NCBI GenBank assembly: GCA_963848675.1
Contig: CAWKEY010000011.1
Coordinates: forward strand, 1 to 14,446
Length of the DNA: 14,446 nucleotides
Direction of reading: 5' to 3'
Origin: CAWKEY01 sp963848675
GTDB taxonomy: Bacteria; Pseudomonadota; Gammaproteobacteria; Methylococcales; Methylomonadaceae
The position numbers and the translations under genes are program-made. The notes below the pieces were generated by a model. It was not told the DNA's origin. It searched no databases and saw only the letters and a list, made by a program, of their open reading frames with translations. Shown in pieces: positions 8,307 through 14,446 of this stretch. Within the stretch, counting starts at the first letter, position 1, and every line of letters starts with the position of its first letter.

Positions 8307-10014
8307 AAAGGAACAACCGAAGAAGTTAGCGAAACTGGGTGCGCTTCGGGCTGCCTTCGCCGCTGCATTGCCGGTCCGGGTCGAGGCTATTGAGGCTTGC
8401 TGGCGGACAGCATGCGCAGCAACAGTTTGGGGAGATGCCCACGCCGAATTGACTCATTTAGCCCACTCGCTGGCGGGTTCTGCTGGAACCTTTGGGTTTC
8501 GACGCTTAGGCGAGCAGGCAAAGACGCTTGAGGAGATTTTGGTTCTAATATCTCGATCTACTAACCAGTATAATTTCCAACAGGAAACACGAATTACCGA
8601 GCTGGTCAATGCACTGCGCAGCTCAGCTCTGACTGGGCCGGATGAAGGTGGGGAAGCTTTTTTTGTTGACGCGTCCGCTAATTCGGATGTCATGATAATG
8701 CCCACTAATCATCGTATTGTATTAATCGAAGACGATGCTCTCCTGGCTCAAGAGATGGCAACGCAATTGAGTACGTTCGGATGGGATTTAAGTGTCTTTT
8801 CCAATGCCACAGACGCCCTCACAGCAATAAAAGAGCCCTGGCCAGCAGCAGTGATTATTGACCTGATGTTGCCCGAAGGCCCTCTGGCTGGCCTCGATCT
8901 AATGGAGAAAATCCAGTCCCATTGTGGCGTAACCGTTCCCCATGTAGTCGTTTCCACCTGCAACGACTGGGAATCTCGCCTGGCCGCCGTTCGCTCAGGG
9001 GCAGCTGCCTATCTAGTCAAGCCAGTCGATATCTCTGTCCTGGAGGAACAACTTGAATACGTGACCAATCGCAGCGTCCAAGACCCTTATAGAGTGTTGT
9101 TGGTAGACGATGACGAAATCCTGGTGGCTCATTATGTTCAAACCCTGACAGCGGCAGGCATGGATGCGATCGCGATTACTAGCCCATCCCTGCTCTTGGA
9201 GGCTTTAGCGGAACATCAGCCGGAAATAGTTCTATTGGATCTTTATATGCCGGAATGTAACGGAATCGAGGCATTGAAGGTCATTCGTCAGGAACCTCAA
9301 TTCTATAGCTTGCCGGTTGTCTTTTTGTCCACAGAATCTGGTCTTGCAATGCAGCAGAACGCCATGCAGATCGGTGCAGAGGATTTCCTGCAAAAACCCA
9401 TTTCCGATACCAACCTGATCATGGCGGTATCCATACGTGCCCAGCGCTTTCGAACGTTAACCGAACTCATTCGTCAAGACAGTCTGACTGGCCTCCTTAA
9501 TCGTATTTCATTCAAGTTGCGGCTGGAAATAGAAATCGAGCGGGCACGGCGCTCGAACGAGTCACTGTCCCTGGCCATGCTGGATATCGATCACTTCAAA
9601 AAAGTCAATGATACCTATGGTCACCTTCAGGGCGACAGAGTAATCAAGAGCCTGGCGCAACTGCTGCGCAAACGGCTACGCAAGTCGGACATCATAGGTC
9701 GTTATGGTGGAGAAGAGTTTGTAATTGCAATGCCCAACACACCGTCAACACTGGCAGTAAAGATTCTGGGTGAATTGCGCGAAAGTTTTGGTAAATTGCA
9801 ATTTGCAACCCCTCAAAGTGAATTCTCTTGCACTTTTAGTTGTGGTGTGGCTGCTGTTCCCCCGATGGAGAGCTCAATAAGCCTGATCAAATTAGCCGAT
9901 GATGCGCTCTATCATGCCAAACATAAAGGCCGCAACCGAATCGAACTGTACATAAGGCCGGATACGAAATTTTTTGATAGCGCTCGACCTGCTCAGGAAT
10001 ATAGGCAGAAATGA
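8299..10014 (+). CDS. HPt-REC-REC-GGDEF diguanylate cyclase
   Basis: Soluble 571-residue c-di-GMP synthase joined to its own phosphotransfer module. An N-terminal HPt domain (about 10-110) has H56 in HSLAGSAGTFGF, the usual phospho-His context. Receiver 1 (138-255) has E144-D145-D146, D188 and K241; receiver 2 (263-380) has D270-D272, D314 and K366. The C-terminal GGDEF domain (395-555) has an intact active GGEEF at 470-474 and an inhibitory RxxD at R461-D464, five residues before it. The tandem receiver plus cyclase layout resembles PleD, but here both receivers look phosphorylatable and an HPt is fused in front. It is the last gene of the operon, overlapping the response regulator by 8 bases, and is the natural end point of the kinase's phosphorelay: kinase His, kinase receiver Asp, HPt His, receiver Asp, then cyclase activation. 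Confidence 0.93.
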   Translation: MSEKEQPKKLAKLGALRAAFAAALPVRVEAIEACWRTACAATVWGDAHAELTHLAHSLAGSAGTFGFRRLGEQAKTLEEILVLISRSTNQYNFQQETRITELVNALRSSALTGPDEGGEAFFVDASANSDVMIMPTNHRIVLIEDDALLAQEMATQLSTFGWDLSVFSNATDALTAIKEPWPAAVIIDLMLPEGPLAGLDLMEKIQSHCGVTVPHVVVSTCNDWESRLAAVRSGAAAYLVKPVDISVLEEQLEYVTNRSVQDPYRVLLVDDDEILVAHYVQTLTAAGMDAIAITSPSLLLEALAEHQPEIVLLDLYMPECNGIEALKVIRQEPQFYSLPVVFLSTESGLAMQQNAMQIGAEDFLQKPISDTNLIMAVSIRAQRFRTLTELIRQDSLTGLLNRISFKLRLEIEIERARRSNESLSLAMLDIDHFKKVNDTYGHLQGDRVIKSLAQLLRKRLRKSDIIGRYGGEEFVIAMPNTPSTLAVKILGELRESFGKLQFATPQSEFSCTFSCGVAAVPPMESSISLIKLADDALYHAKHKGRNRIELYIRPDTKFFDSARPAQEYRQK

Positions 10015-10349
10015 CCCAAAGGACCTATAAGGCGGTCAGATTGATTCTCAGGAGCTTGGTAAATAATTCGATGAATCGAAAATGTGCTTATGTGCTCGAA
10101 CATTGTTGACAACATATTGCCAATTATACATTTTGGCGGGAGGCTGCTTTGGGTCGTTGTAGCACATCGCGACTGTCCGGTTTAAGGAAGCGTATAATCA
10201 TAGCCGACCGGCAGTTATGGGTCGAAGGACTAAACCGCTTCGCGCTAGGGAGTTTGTGTAGCAAAGCTGAAGGTAATTGACAGCATGTTGCTGTTTCCAA
10301 TGTCTATGGAATGAGGCAATCCGCCTTGTTTCCAGACAGGAGCAGTGTC
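10015..10349. other. Gene-free stretch leading into the IS91-type integrase
   Basis: No gene is seen. It contains small dyads: TTCGATGAATCGAA (10067-10080, perfect with a 2-base centre), TGTTGACAACA (10104-10114), CGACC/GGTCG separated by 10 bases (10205-10224), and ACAGCA-TGT-TGCTGT (10280-10294). A TTGACA at 10277-10282 overlaps the last dyad, but no good -10 follows at 17-18 bases. The left end of the IS91-like element whose integrase follows probably lies in this stretch but could not be placed. No clear rho-independent terminator for the upstream operon was found. Confidence 0.45.
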
Positions 10350-11064
10350 ATGACTTCGATAACACAACCCATCACCCCGTTACGCCAGCGCATGATTGAC
10401 GACATGCGGATGCGCAAACTATCTCCCAAAACCCAGGCCAGTTATATCCGGGTTGTAAAGCGATTAGCCGCCTTTCTGGGGCGATCACCCGACACGGCCA
10501 GCGCCGAAGATCTGCGCAGGTATCAGTTGCATTTGGTTGATCATGGCATATCACCCATTTCACTGAATGCGACGCTCACCGGACTCAAGTTTCTCTTTGA
10601 AACAACGCTGGATCACCCGGAGTTGCTGGCCAAGATGCACTCGGTACAGGTGCCGCACAAACTGCCTGTGGTATTGAGTCGGGAGGAAGTGGCTCGCTTG
10701 CTCGCCGCCGTTGACAATCTCAAACACCAAGCGGCGTTAGCGGTGGCTTATGGCGCCGGCTTACGTGCCAGCGAAGTGGTGTCGCTGAAGGTCAGTGACA
10801 TCGATAGCCAGCGCATGACGCTGCGCATCGAACAGGGCAAAGGTAGTAAGGATCGCTACGCCATGCTGTCGCCGGTGCTGCTTGAACGCTTGCGCACTTG
10901 GTGGAAGTTTGCCCGTGCCCAAGGCAAAATGCTGCAAGGGGGTTGGCTATTTCCTGGCTTGGATCCTATCGACCCACTCAGCACGCGTCAGCTCAACCGG
11001 GCTGTCTATGCCGCTACCGAGGCGGCGGGGATTGATAAGCGGGTATCCATGCATACGCTGAGGC

Positions 11065-11077
11065 ATAATCCGGAGTA
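11065..11077 (+). repeat. RIT left terminal motif, outer copy
   Basis: ATAATCCGGAGTA matches the consensus ATAATGCCGAGTA at 10 of 13 bases (ATAAT and GAGTA conserved). It lies just where the host integrase reading frame stops matching its family, so it belongs to the element. It is followed 17 bases later by a second copy in the same orientation. Confidence 0.6.
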
Positions 11078-11081
11078 CCGA

Positions 11082-11094
11082 ATAATGTCGAGTA
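11082..11094 (+). repeat. RIT left terminal motif, second copy
   Basis: ATAATGTCGAGTA, one mismatch to the consensus, in direct orientation to the outer copy at 11065 (17-bp step). It may be a recombinase binding site. Confidence 0.65.
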
Positions 11095-11136
11095 GCTGTC
11101 TATAATAGGGAGAATCTCTGGGCTTATGAGATATTT

Positions 11137-11149
11137 TAGTCGGCATTAT
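11137..11149 (-). repeat. RIT left subterminal motif, inner inverted copy
   Basis: TAGTCGGCATTAT on the + strand is the reverse complement of ATAATGCCGACTA, one mismatch to the consensus. It faces the two outer copies and touches the stop codon of ritC (11149-11151). Confidence 0.65.
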
Positions 11150-12147
11150 TAGAGACCCTTGAGGAAAGCCATCAACTCGTCATCGGGCCGATAGCGGCCT
11201 GGATGCCCATCTATTGGTGTCGTTTTCTCAAGCGCCCGCTCTTTGAGTTCAAGACTGGCATGCAGGTAGATTTGAGTCGTGTCCATTGATTCATGACCCA
11301 GCCACAAGGCGATGACTGCGCAGTCGACACCACTTTGCAGGAGCTCCATAGCTGCGGAATGGCGCAGGACATGCGGAGTTACCCGTTTATGTTGCAACGA
11401 AGGGCAATGCTGACAGGCCATTGCAACATACTTGGCCAAGAGATAGGCGACTCCGTCGCGACTCAATGGCTGACCCCACGCATTGGGGAACACCGGCGCT
11501 TCCAGACGACCCTGTTGCTCTTGCTGCCATGCCTTTAACGCGGCGACCGTATCTTTTCGAAGTGGGGTGCAGCGCGTCTTGCGCCCTTTACCCTGACAGC
11601 GCACATGGGCACCGGTGCCCAAAACGATATCTTGCCAGTTTAGACCAATCAACTCGGACACGCGTAGCCCAGTTTGTAGTGCTAATAACAATAAGGTCCG
11701 GTCTCGTCGCCCGATCCAAGTATCTTGATCAGTCGCGGCCAGTAGCGCCTCGATCTCGACATGAGTCAGAAACTCGATGGGTTTACGCGCATAGCGCATG
11801 CTGGGAATAGCTAACACCTGCTCGATCAAGCCGCTGTGGTTGGGTGCCTGGAGTGCCGCATACTGGAAAAAAGAGTGGATCGCCGCCAGCCGTACATTGC
11901 GGCTGCGCGCACTGGTGCCTCGCTCTTGCTGCAAATGATCAAGAAACCCAATAATCAAGGGGGCATTCAGCTCAGCCAATGATAGCTTTGCCGGCGTTTT
12001 GTGTAACCGTTGCTGAGCATAACGCAACAGTAGACAGAAGGTATCACGATAACTCGCGATGGTGTGCGGGCTGACTTGTTTTTGCTGTAACAATCGATCA
12101 GTGAAGAATGCTTGCAGGAGAGCAGGAAAAGTGACGTTAGCGGTCAT
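11149..12147 (-). CDS. ritC: Tyrosine recombinase RitC
   Basis: Third gene of the trio, 332 residues, with a SAM-like N-terminal DNA-binding domain (about 5-110) and a full catalytic domain. All catalytic residues are visible: R162 (TGLRVSEL), K187 (QGKGRK), H259 and R262 (HVLRH), H285 (LGHES) and the nucleophile Y294 (TTQIYLH). It is XerC/D-like in sequence. The start at 12147 overlaps the end of ritB by 11 bases and has a strong AAGGAGG ribosome site just upstream, which favours separate initiation at a matched level. The stop codon abuts the inner left terminal motif. Together with RitA and RitB it is expected to act on the repeats at the element ends. Assignment to the C position rests on gene order and length. 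Confidence 0.87.
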   Translation of the reverse strand: MTANVTFPALLQAFFTDRLLQQKQVSPHTIASYRDTFCLLLRYAQQRLHKTPAKLSLAELNAPLIIGFLDHLQQERGTSARSRNVRLAAIHSFFQYAALQAPNHSGLIEQVLAIPSMRYARKPIEFLTHVEIEALLAATDQDTWIGRRDRTLLLLALQTGLRVSELIGLNWQDIVLGTGAHVRCQGKGRKTRCTPLRKDTVAALKAWQQEQQGRLEAPVFPNAWGQPLSRDGVAYLLAKYVAMACQHCPSLQHKRVTPHVLRHSAAMELLQSGVDCAVIALWLGHESMDTTQIYLHASLELKERALEKTTPIDGHPGRYRPDDELMAFLKGL

Positions 12148-13069
12148 GAGTGCCTCCTTGTTCCGAGCGTTGAAGGGCCAATTGCAGCAGTTCCGGCGTA
12201 GCCGAGAGATACCAATAGGTATCGCTGACTTTCACATGACCCAGATAGGTTGAAAGCTCAGGGAGATGTTGCTCCACGTCGGCACCTTCCTGATACCAGC
12301 GTAACAGCGTCTGAACTGCAAAGCGGTGCCGAAAATCGTGCAGCCGAGGGCCATGGCTGTCCGTGAGCCCTCGCAAACCGATCTGGCGTGAGATCTGGAC
12401 AAAGGTGGCTCGTACCGTACAAGAGGTCAACCGCGTGCCTTGCTCGGAGACGAAAAAGCCGGAACTGCATGGGATGGGGTATTGCTGATCACGCCTTTGT
12501 ACATACCACTGAAGTGCCTGCTGGGTGCTGGAATGCAACGGCAGCCAGCGCGATTTACCAAACTTGGCGTCGCGGATCGTTAGCTGACCATGGGCAAGGT
12601 CGACGTCGTCGTTATCGAGTGCGACCAGCTCACTGATTCTCATACCGGTAACCGCAAGCAAACCCAGGGCGGTTACGTAAGTGTGGGCACGCAGTCCCGT
12701 GGGCGAGCACAATTGGCCGGCGGCCTGAAGCAGCCGGTTGATTTCATCGTCGTTGTAAATATAGGGTTCTGCACGCCGTGCGCGGTAGGGCAACAACCCG
12801 GTGGGCGGAATTTGCGTGCGCGGATCGGTCGCGCTTCGGTAGCGCGCGAAGATACGCACATAGCGCAGGCGCCTGGCCCATTCGGCGGGCTGAGTAGTAC
12901 GGCACTGGGTCGCCCAACGCACCGCCATATCCGTGGTGATAAACGTCTCGCCATGAGCATCAAGAAAATCAATGAATCGGGGCAACAGGCGGCTCTCCTC
13001 CTGCAGTTTGAACCCCATTGCCTGACGCAAGGCGAGATATTCATTGAGGGCTTGCCGGAGCGTGTTCAT
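12137..13069 (-). CDS. ritB: Tyrosine recombinase RitB
   Basis: Middle gene, 310 residues. The N-terminal domain spans about 1-95 and the catalytic domain follows, with R144 (TGMRISEL), K169 (DAKFGKSR), H244 and R247 (HDFRH), H278 (YLGHVK) and Y287 in the DTYWYL context typical of this subfamily. The start codon overlaps the ritA stop as ATGA (13066-13069), with AGGAGGTG just upstream, a sign of coupled translation with the end of ritA. The strong ribosome site should allow some RitB to be made even though upstream ritA is frameshifted. It belongs to a different recombinase subfamily from its neighbours, as expected for a RIT trio rather than simple gene duplication. Confidence 0.87.
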   Translation of the reverse strand: MNTLRQALNEYLALRQAMGFKLQEESRLLPRFIDFLDAHGETFITTDMAVRWATQCRTTQPAEWARRLRYVRIFARYRSATDPRTQIPPTGLLPYRARRAEPYIYNDDEINRLLQAAGQLCSPTGLRAHTYVTALGLLAVTGMRISELVALDNDDVDLAHGQLTIRDAKFGKSRWLPLHSSTQQALQWYVQRRDQQYPIPCSSGFFVSEQGTRLTSCTVRATFVQISRQIGLRGLTDSHGPRLHDFRHRFAVQTLLRWYQEGADVEQHLPELSTYLGHVKVSDTYWYLSATPELLQLALQRSEQGGTHDR

Positions 13070-14305
13070 ACCTCACCTCCTGGCCATGGCAGTGCCAGTC
13101 CGCGCAAGGCAGATTCATCGACCTTGGCATAAATCTGCGTGGTATTGAGGTCGCGATGTCGCAATAGCTCGCCGATTTCGGCCAGTGATGCGCCATTTCG
13201 AAGCAATCGGGTGGCCAGTGAATGGCGCAGCAGATGCGCACCCTTGTGCGCTGGGTGGAGGCCTGCCCGGTCCAGGGCACGATGGACGATCGTACCTATG
13301 GCCTCGCCATTGACAAACCCGCGCTGCGGCGCCCGATGGCGCACAAACACGCGTCGTGTCGAGCAGGACGGTCGGCCATCACGCAGGTAGTTGGCAAGTG
13401 CCTGGCCGACTTCATCAGGCAAGGGGAGTCGGTCGTAGCGTCCGCCCTTGCCGCGTACGATGATTTCCCCGGCATCCCAGTCGAGGTCATTTAAAGTGAG
13501 GGCCGCCACTTCAGCGGCCCGCAGACCCAGTCGGGCCAATAGCTGCAAAATCGCATAATTACGGACGGCCTTCAGGCGTTTTCTGGTCAACGCAATGCAA
13601 CAAGTGCTCGACATCATCGGCGCTGATAAACCTGGGTAACGTCGATAAACGTCGCCGTGCCTGGGTGGGTACGCACTGTGCCAAATCGTTGGTAATCAAG
13701 GCTTGCTGAAGCAGAAACCGGAAAAAGCTGCGTAGCGCTGTAGCGATCAACTGGGTTTGGCCCGCACTATAACGGCGTGCCTGCTGCAGCATAAAACCGG
13801 TGACATCTTGCGCGCACAGCGCATCCAGATTCGGCAACTGTATTCCAAAGCGTTGGCTAAGAAAACGCACCACCGTGTCGAGATAATAATGGATGGTCGA
13901 AGGCGCCAGATTGCGCTGGCAAACCAGGTATTGTCGAAACGCCTGCACAATACTGGCGTATGCGGGATCACCAACGGCCTTTACCGGTGCTGCGATTAGA
14001 CCCTCCGTTCGAAGATATGCCAGTAACTTTTTCAAGATAGATTGATCATCGCGATGAGGACATCGGATCTGATAACGGTTCTGAAAAAAAGTATGGACTG
14101 GCAGTTCAGCAAGGTCCGTTATCGTGAGTCCTTGTTCCTGCATCCATGTAGTGAGGTCTGCGAGCAGACGAACAGAATACTTCACTGTCCACAGGGCATA
14201 ACCTTCGTCAAATAACTGCTGGGCGAAGGTGTCGATGTGCGCACTCAGCGGACCCGCTTGTAAGCGCTGTACAACAATGGGATTGGGATAGAAATTTTCG
14301 ATCAT
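13066..14305 (-). pseudogene. ritA: Tyrosine recombinase RitA with one-base frameshift
   Basis: First gene of the trio; ATG at 14305 with AGGAGA upstream. The first frame gives 248 residues (N-terminal domains only) and stops at TAA (13559-13561). The catalytic half continues without a gap in the next frame to 13066. Removing one C from the - strand string CGTCCGTAAT (around 13563-13564) joins the two as ...TPEGRR-NYAIL..., the sequence expected for the family, giving a 412-residue protein. In that restored numbering all catalytic residues are present: R262 (LGLRAAEV), K286 (RGKGGR), H357 and R360 (HLLRH), H383 and Y392 (TTQIYAK). Because they all lie after the shift, the product of the first frame alone would be inactive. 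A sequencing error, a real mutation or programmed frameshifting would each fit. Confidence 0.82.
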
Positions 14306-14322
14306 AATTGTCTCCTGGGTGA

Positions 14323-14338
14323 CTGGTCAATTGACCAG
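14323..14338. promoter_or_regulatory. Perfect 16-bp palindrome upstream of ritA
   Basis: CTGGTCAA|TTGACCAG is a perfect two-fold symmetric site with no spacer, 18 bases before the ritA start and between that start and the subterminal motif. The position suits an operator or a recombinase/accessory-protein binding site controlling the rit operon. No copy was seen at the left end of the element. No repressor is encoded in the element, so self-control by a recombinase or control by a host protein would be needed. Confidence 0.5.
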
Positions 14339-14356
14339 ACAGAGAAGACAAGCCGA

Positions 14357-14369
14357 ATAATGCTGAGTA
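14357..14369 (+). repeat. RIT right subterminal motif, inner copy
   Basis: ATAATGCTGAGTA, one mismatch to the consensus, faces the outer right copy. It mirrors the inner copy on the left side (11137-11149), though it lies in the ritA leader rather than at a stop codon. Confidence 0.65.
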
Positions 14370-14433
14370 AGCAAGCCTTAGCTCAGAATGAAACCTATTG
14401 AAAACCGTGGATAATAACAATCGACCTAAACCT

Positions 14434-14446
14434 TACTCGGCATTAT
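14434..14446 (-). repeat. RIT right terminal motif, outer copy
   Basis: TACTCGGCATTAT on the + strand, the exact reverse complement of the consensus ATAATGCCGAGTA. It ends on the last base of the window. From the inner right copy to this end is 90 bases, against 85 on the left side (11065-11149). Confidence 0.65.

Larger units (their letters stand above)
10350..11105 (+). pseudogene. IS91-associated tyrosine recombinase/integrase, cut by RIT insertion
   Basis: The N-terminal SAM-like region and most of the catalytic domain of the integrase that accompanies the transposase in some IS91-like elements; the segments LRQRMIDDMRMRKLSPKTQ and HKLPVVLSREEVARL are typical. The best start is the ATG at 10350, with AGGAG at 10338-10342 seven bases upstream; an ATG at 10311 would add 13 residues. 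Catalytic Arg (GLRASEV), Lys (QGKGSKDR) and His-Leu-Leu/Thr-Leu-Arg (HTLRH) are present, but the family resemblance stops right after the second His codon (11064-11066). The usual continuation (SFATHLL, then LGH and the Tyr nucleophile) is missing; a dozen foreign residues and a stop at 11103-11105 follow. The break coincides with the left terminal repeat of the RIT element. The fragment cannot be an active recombinase. The rest of the gene should lie beyond 14446. Confidence 0.85.
11065..14446 (-). mobile_element. Recombinase-in-trio (RIT) element
   Basis: A 3.4-kb element made of three different tyrosine recombinase genes in tandem on the - strand with overlapping ends (4 and 11 bases), bounded by inverted copies of a 13-bp motif. 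This is the organisation of RIT elements, which carry no other cargo. The left edge is set where the interrupted integrase loses family resemblance (11067) and a terminal motif copy starts (11065); the right edge is the last motif copy, which ends at the last base of the window. Exact junctions and any target duplication cannot be fixed without the right flank. One gene (ritA) has a frameshift, so this copy may depend on a related element, on translational frameshifting, or be inactive. Confidence 0.85.

Noticed and set aside
10104..10132. TTGACA at 10106-10111 followed by TATACA as a promoter
   Set aside because: The spacer is only 13 bases, too short for a normal sigma70 promoter.
12590..13132. 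180-residue + strand ORF across ritB
   Set aside because: It is antisense to a recombinase with all catalytic residues and lacks protein-family character.
13066..13617. Catalytic half of ritA as a separate short recombinase gene starting at 13617
   Set aside because: The first 18 residues of that frame are the out-of-frame reading of ritA coding sequence and no ribosome site is evident; joining by one base gives a normal full-length protein.
11065..14446. Reading the repeated 13-bp motifs as a CRISPR array or an integron cassette array
   Set aside because: Copies are few, in mixed orientation and limited to the two ends; there are no regular spacers, cas genes or cassette ORFs with attC-like sites.

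Overview
The window is a proteobacterial chromosomal or plasmid segment, probably beta- or gammaproteobacterial. This is judged from the protein families (FixL-type PAS, MHYT sensors, GGDEF/EAL enzymes, an IS91-associated integrase), and no species can be named from the sequence alone. It has two halves: a cyclic-di-GMP signalling region (about 180-10014, all on + strand) and a nested mobile-element region (about 10100-14446).

Signalling half. A 1403-residue membrane receptor (182-4393) joins a periplasmic solute-binding domain to three PAS domains, a GAF, a fourth PAS, a GGDEF cyclase and an EAL phosphodiesterase; both catalytic domains look intact. After a 0.5 kb gap without a convincing gene comes a tight three-gene operon (4922-10014). 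It encodes an MHYT membrane hybrid histidine kinase with two nearly identical FixL-like PAS domains and two receivers, a stand-alone CheY-like receiver, and an HPt-REC-REC-GGDEF diguanylate cyclase. The set contains every station of a His-Asp-His-Asp phosphorelay, so the simplest reading is that a membrane/gas/redox signal sensed by the kinase is relayed to c-di-GMP synthesis. The upstream receptor is a second, independent input to the same messenger.

Mobile half. A gene for the tyrosine recombinase typical of certain IS91-like elements (10350 onward) is cut exactly after the codons of its HTLRH active-site motif. The inserted DNA, 11065-14446, is a recombinase-in-trio (RIT) element. Three different tyrosine recombinase genes (ritA, ritB, ritC) overlap head to tail on the - strand. 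They are flanked by several copies of a 13-bp motif, consensus ATAATGCCGAGTA, arranged as outer and inner inverted copies at both ends. ritA carries a one-base frameshift just before its catalytic domain; ritB and ritC keep all catalytic residues. A perfect 16-bp palindrome lies just upstream of ritA. The window stops exactly at the last base of the right terminal repeat, so the remainder of the interrupted integrase is expected just outside it.

Most remarkable points: the complete RIT element with its repeat architecture and palindrome, its insertion into the active-site codons of another tyrosine recombinase, the ritA frameshift with a zero-frame stop at the shift point, and the recent in-frame duplication of a putative haem PAS domain in the hybrid kinase.
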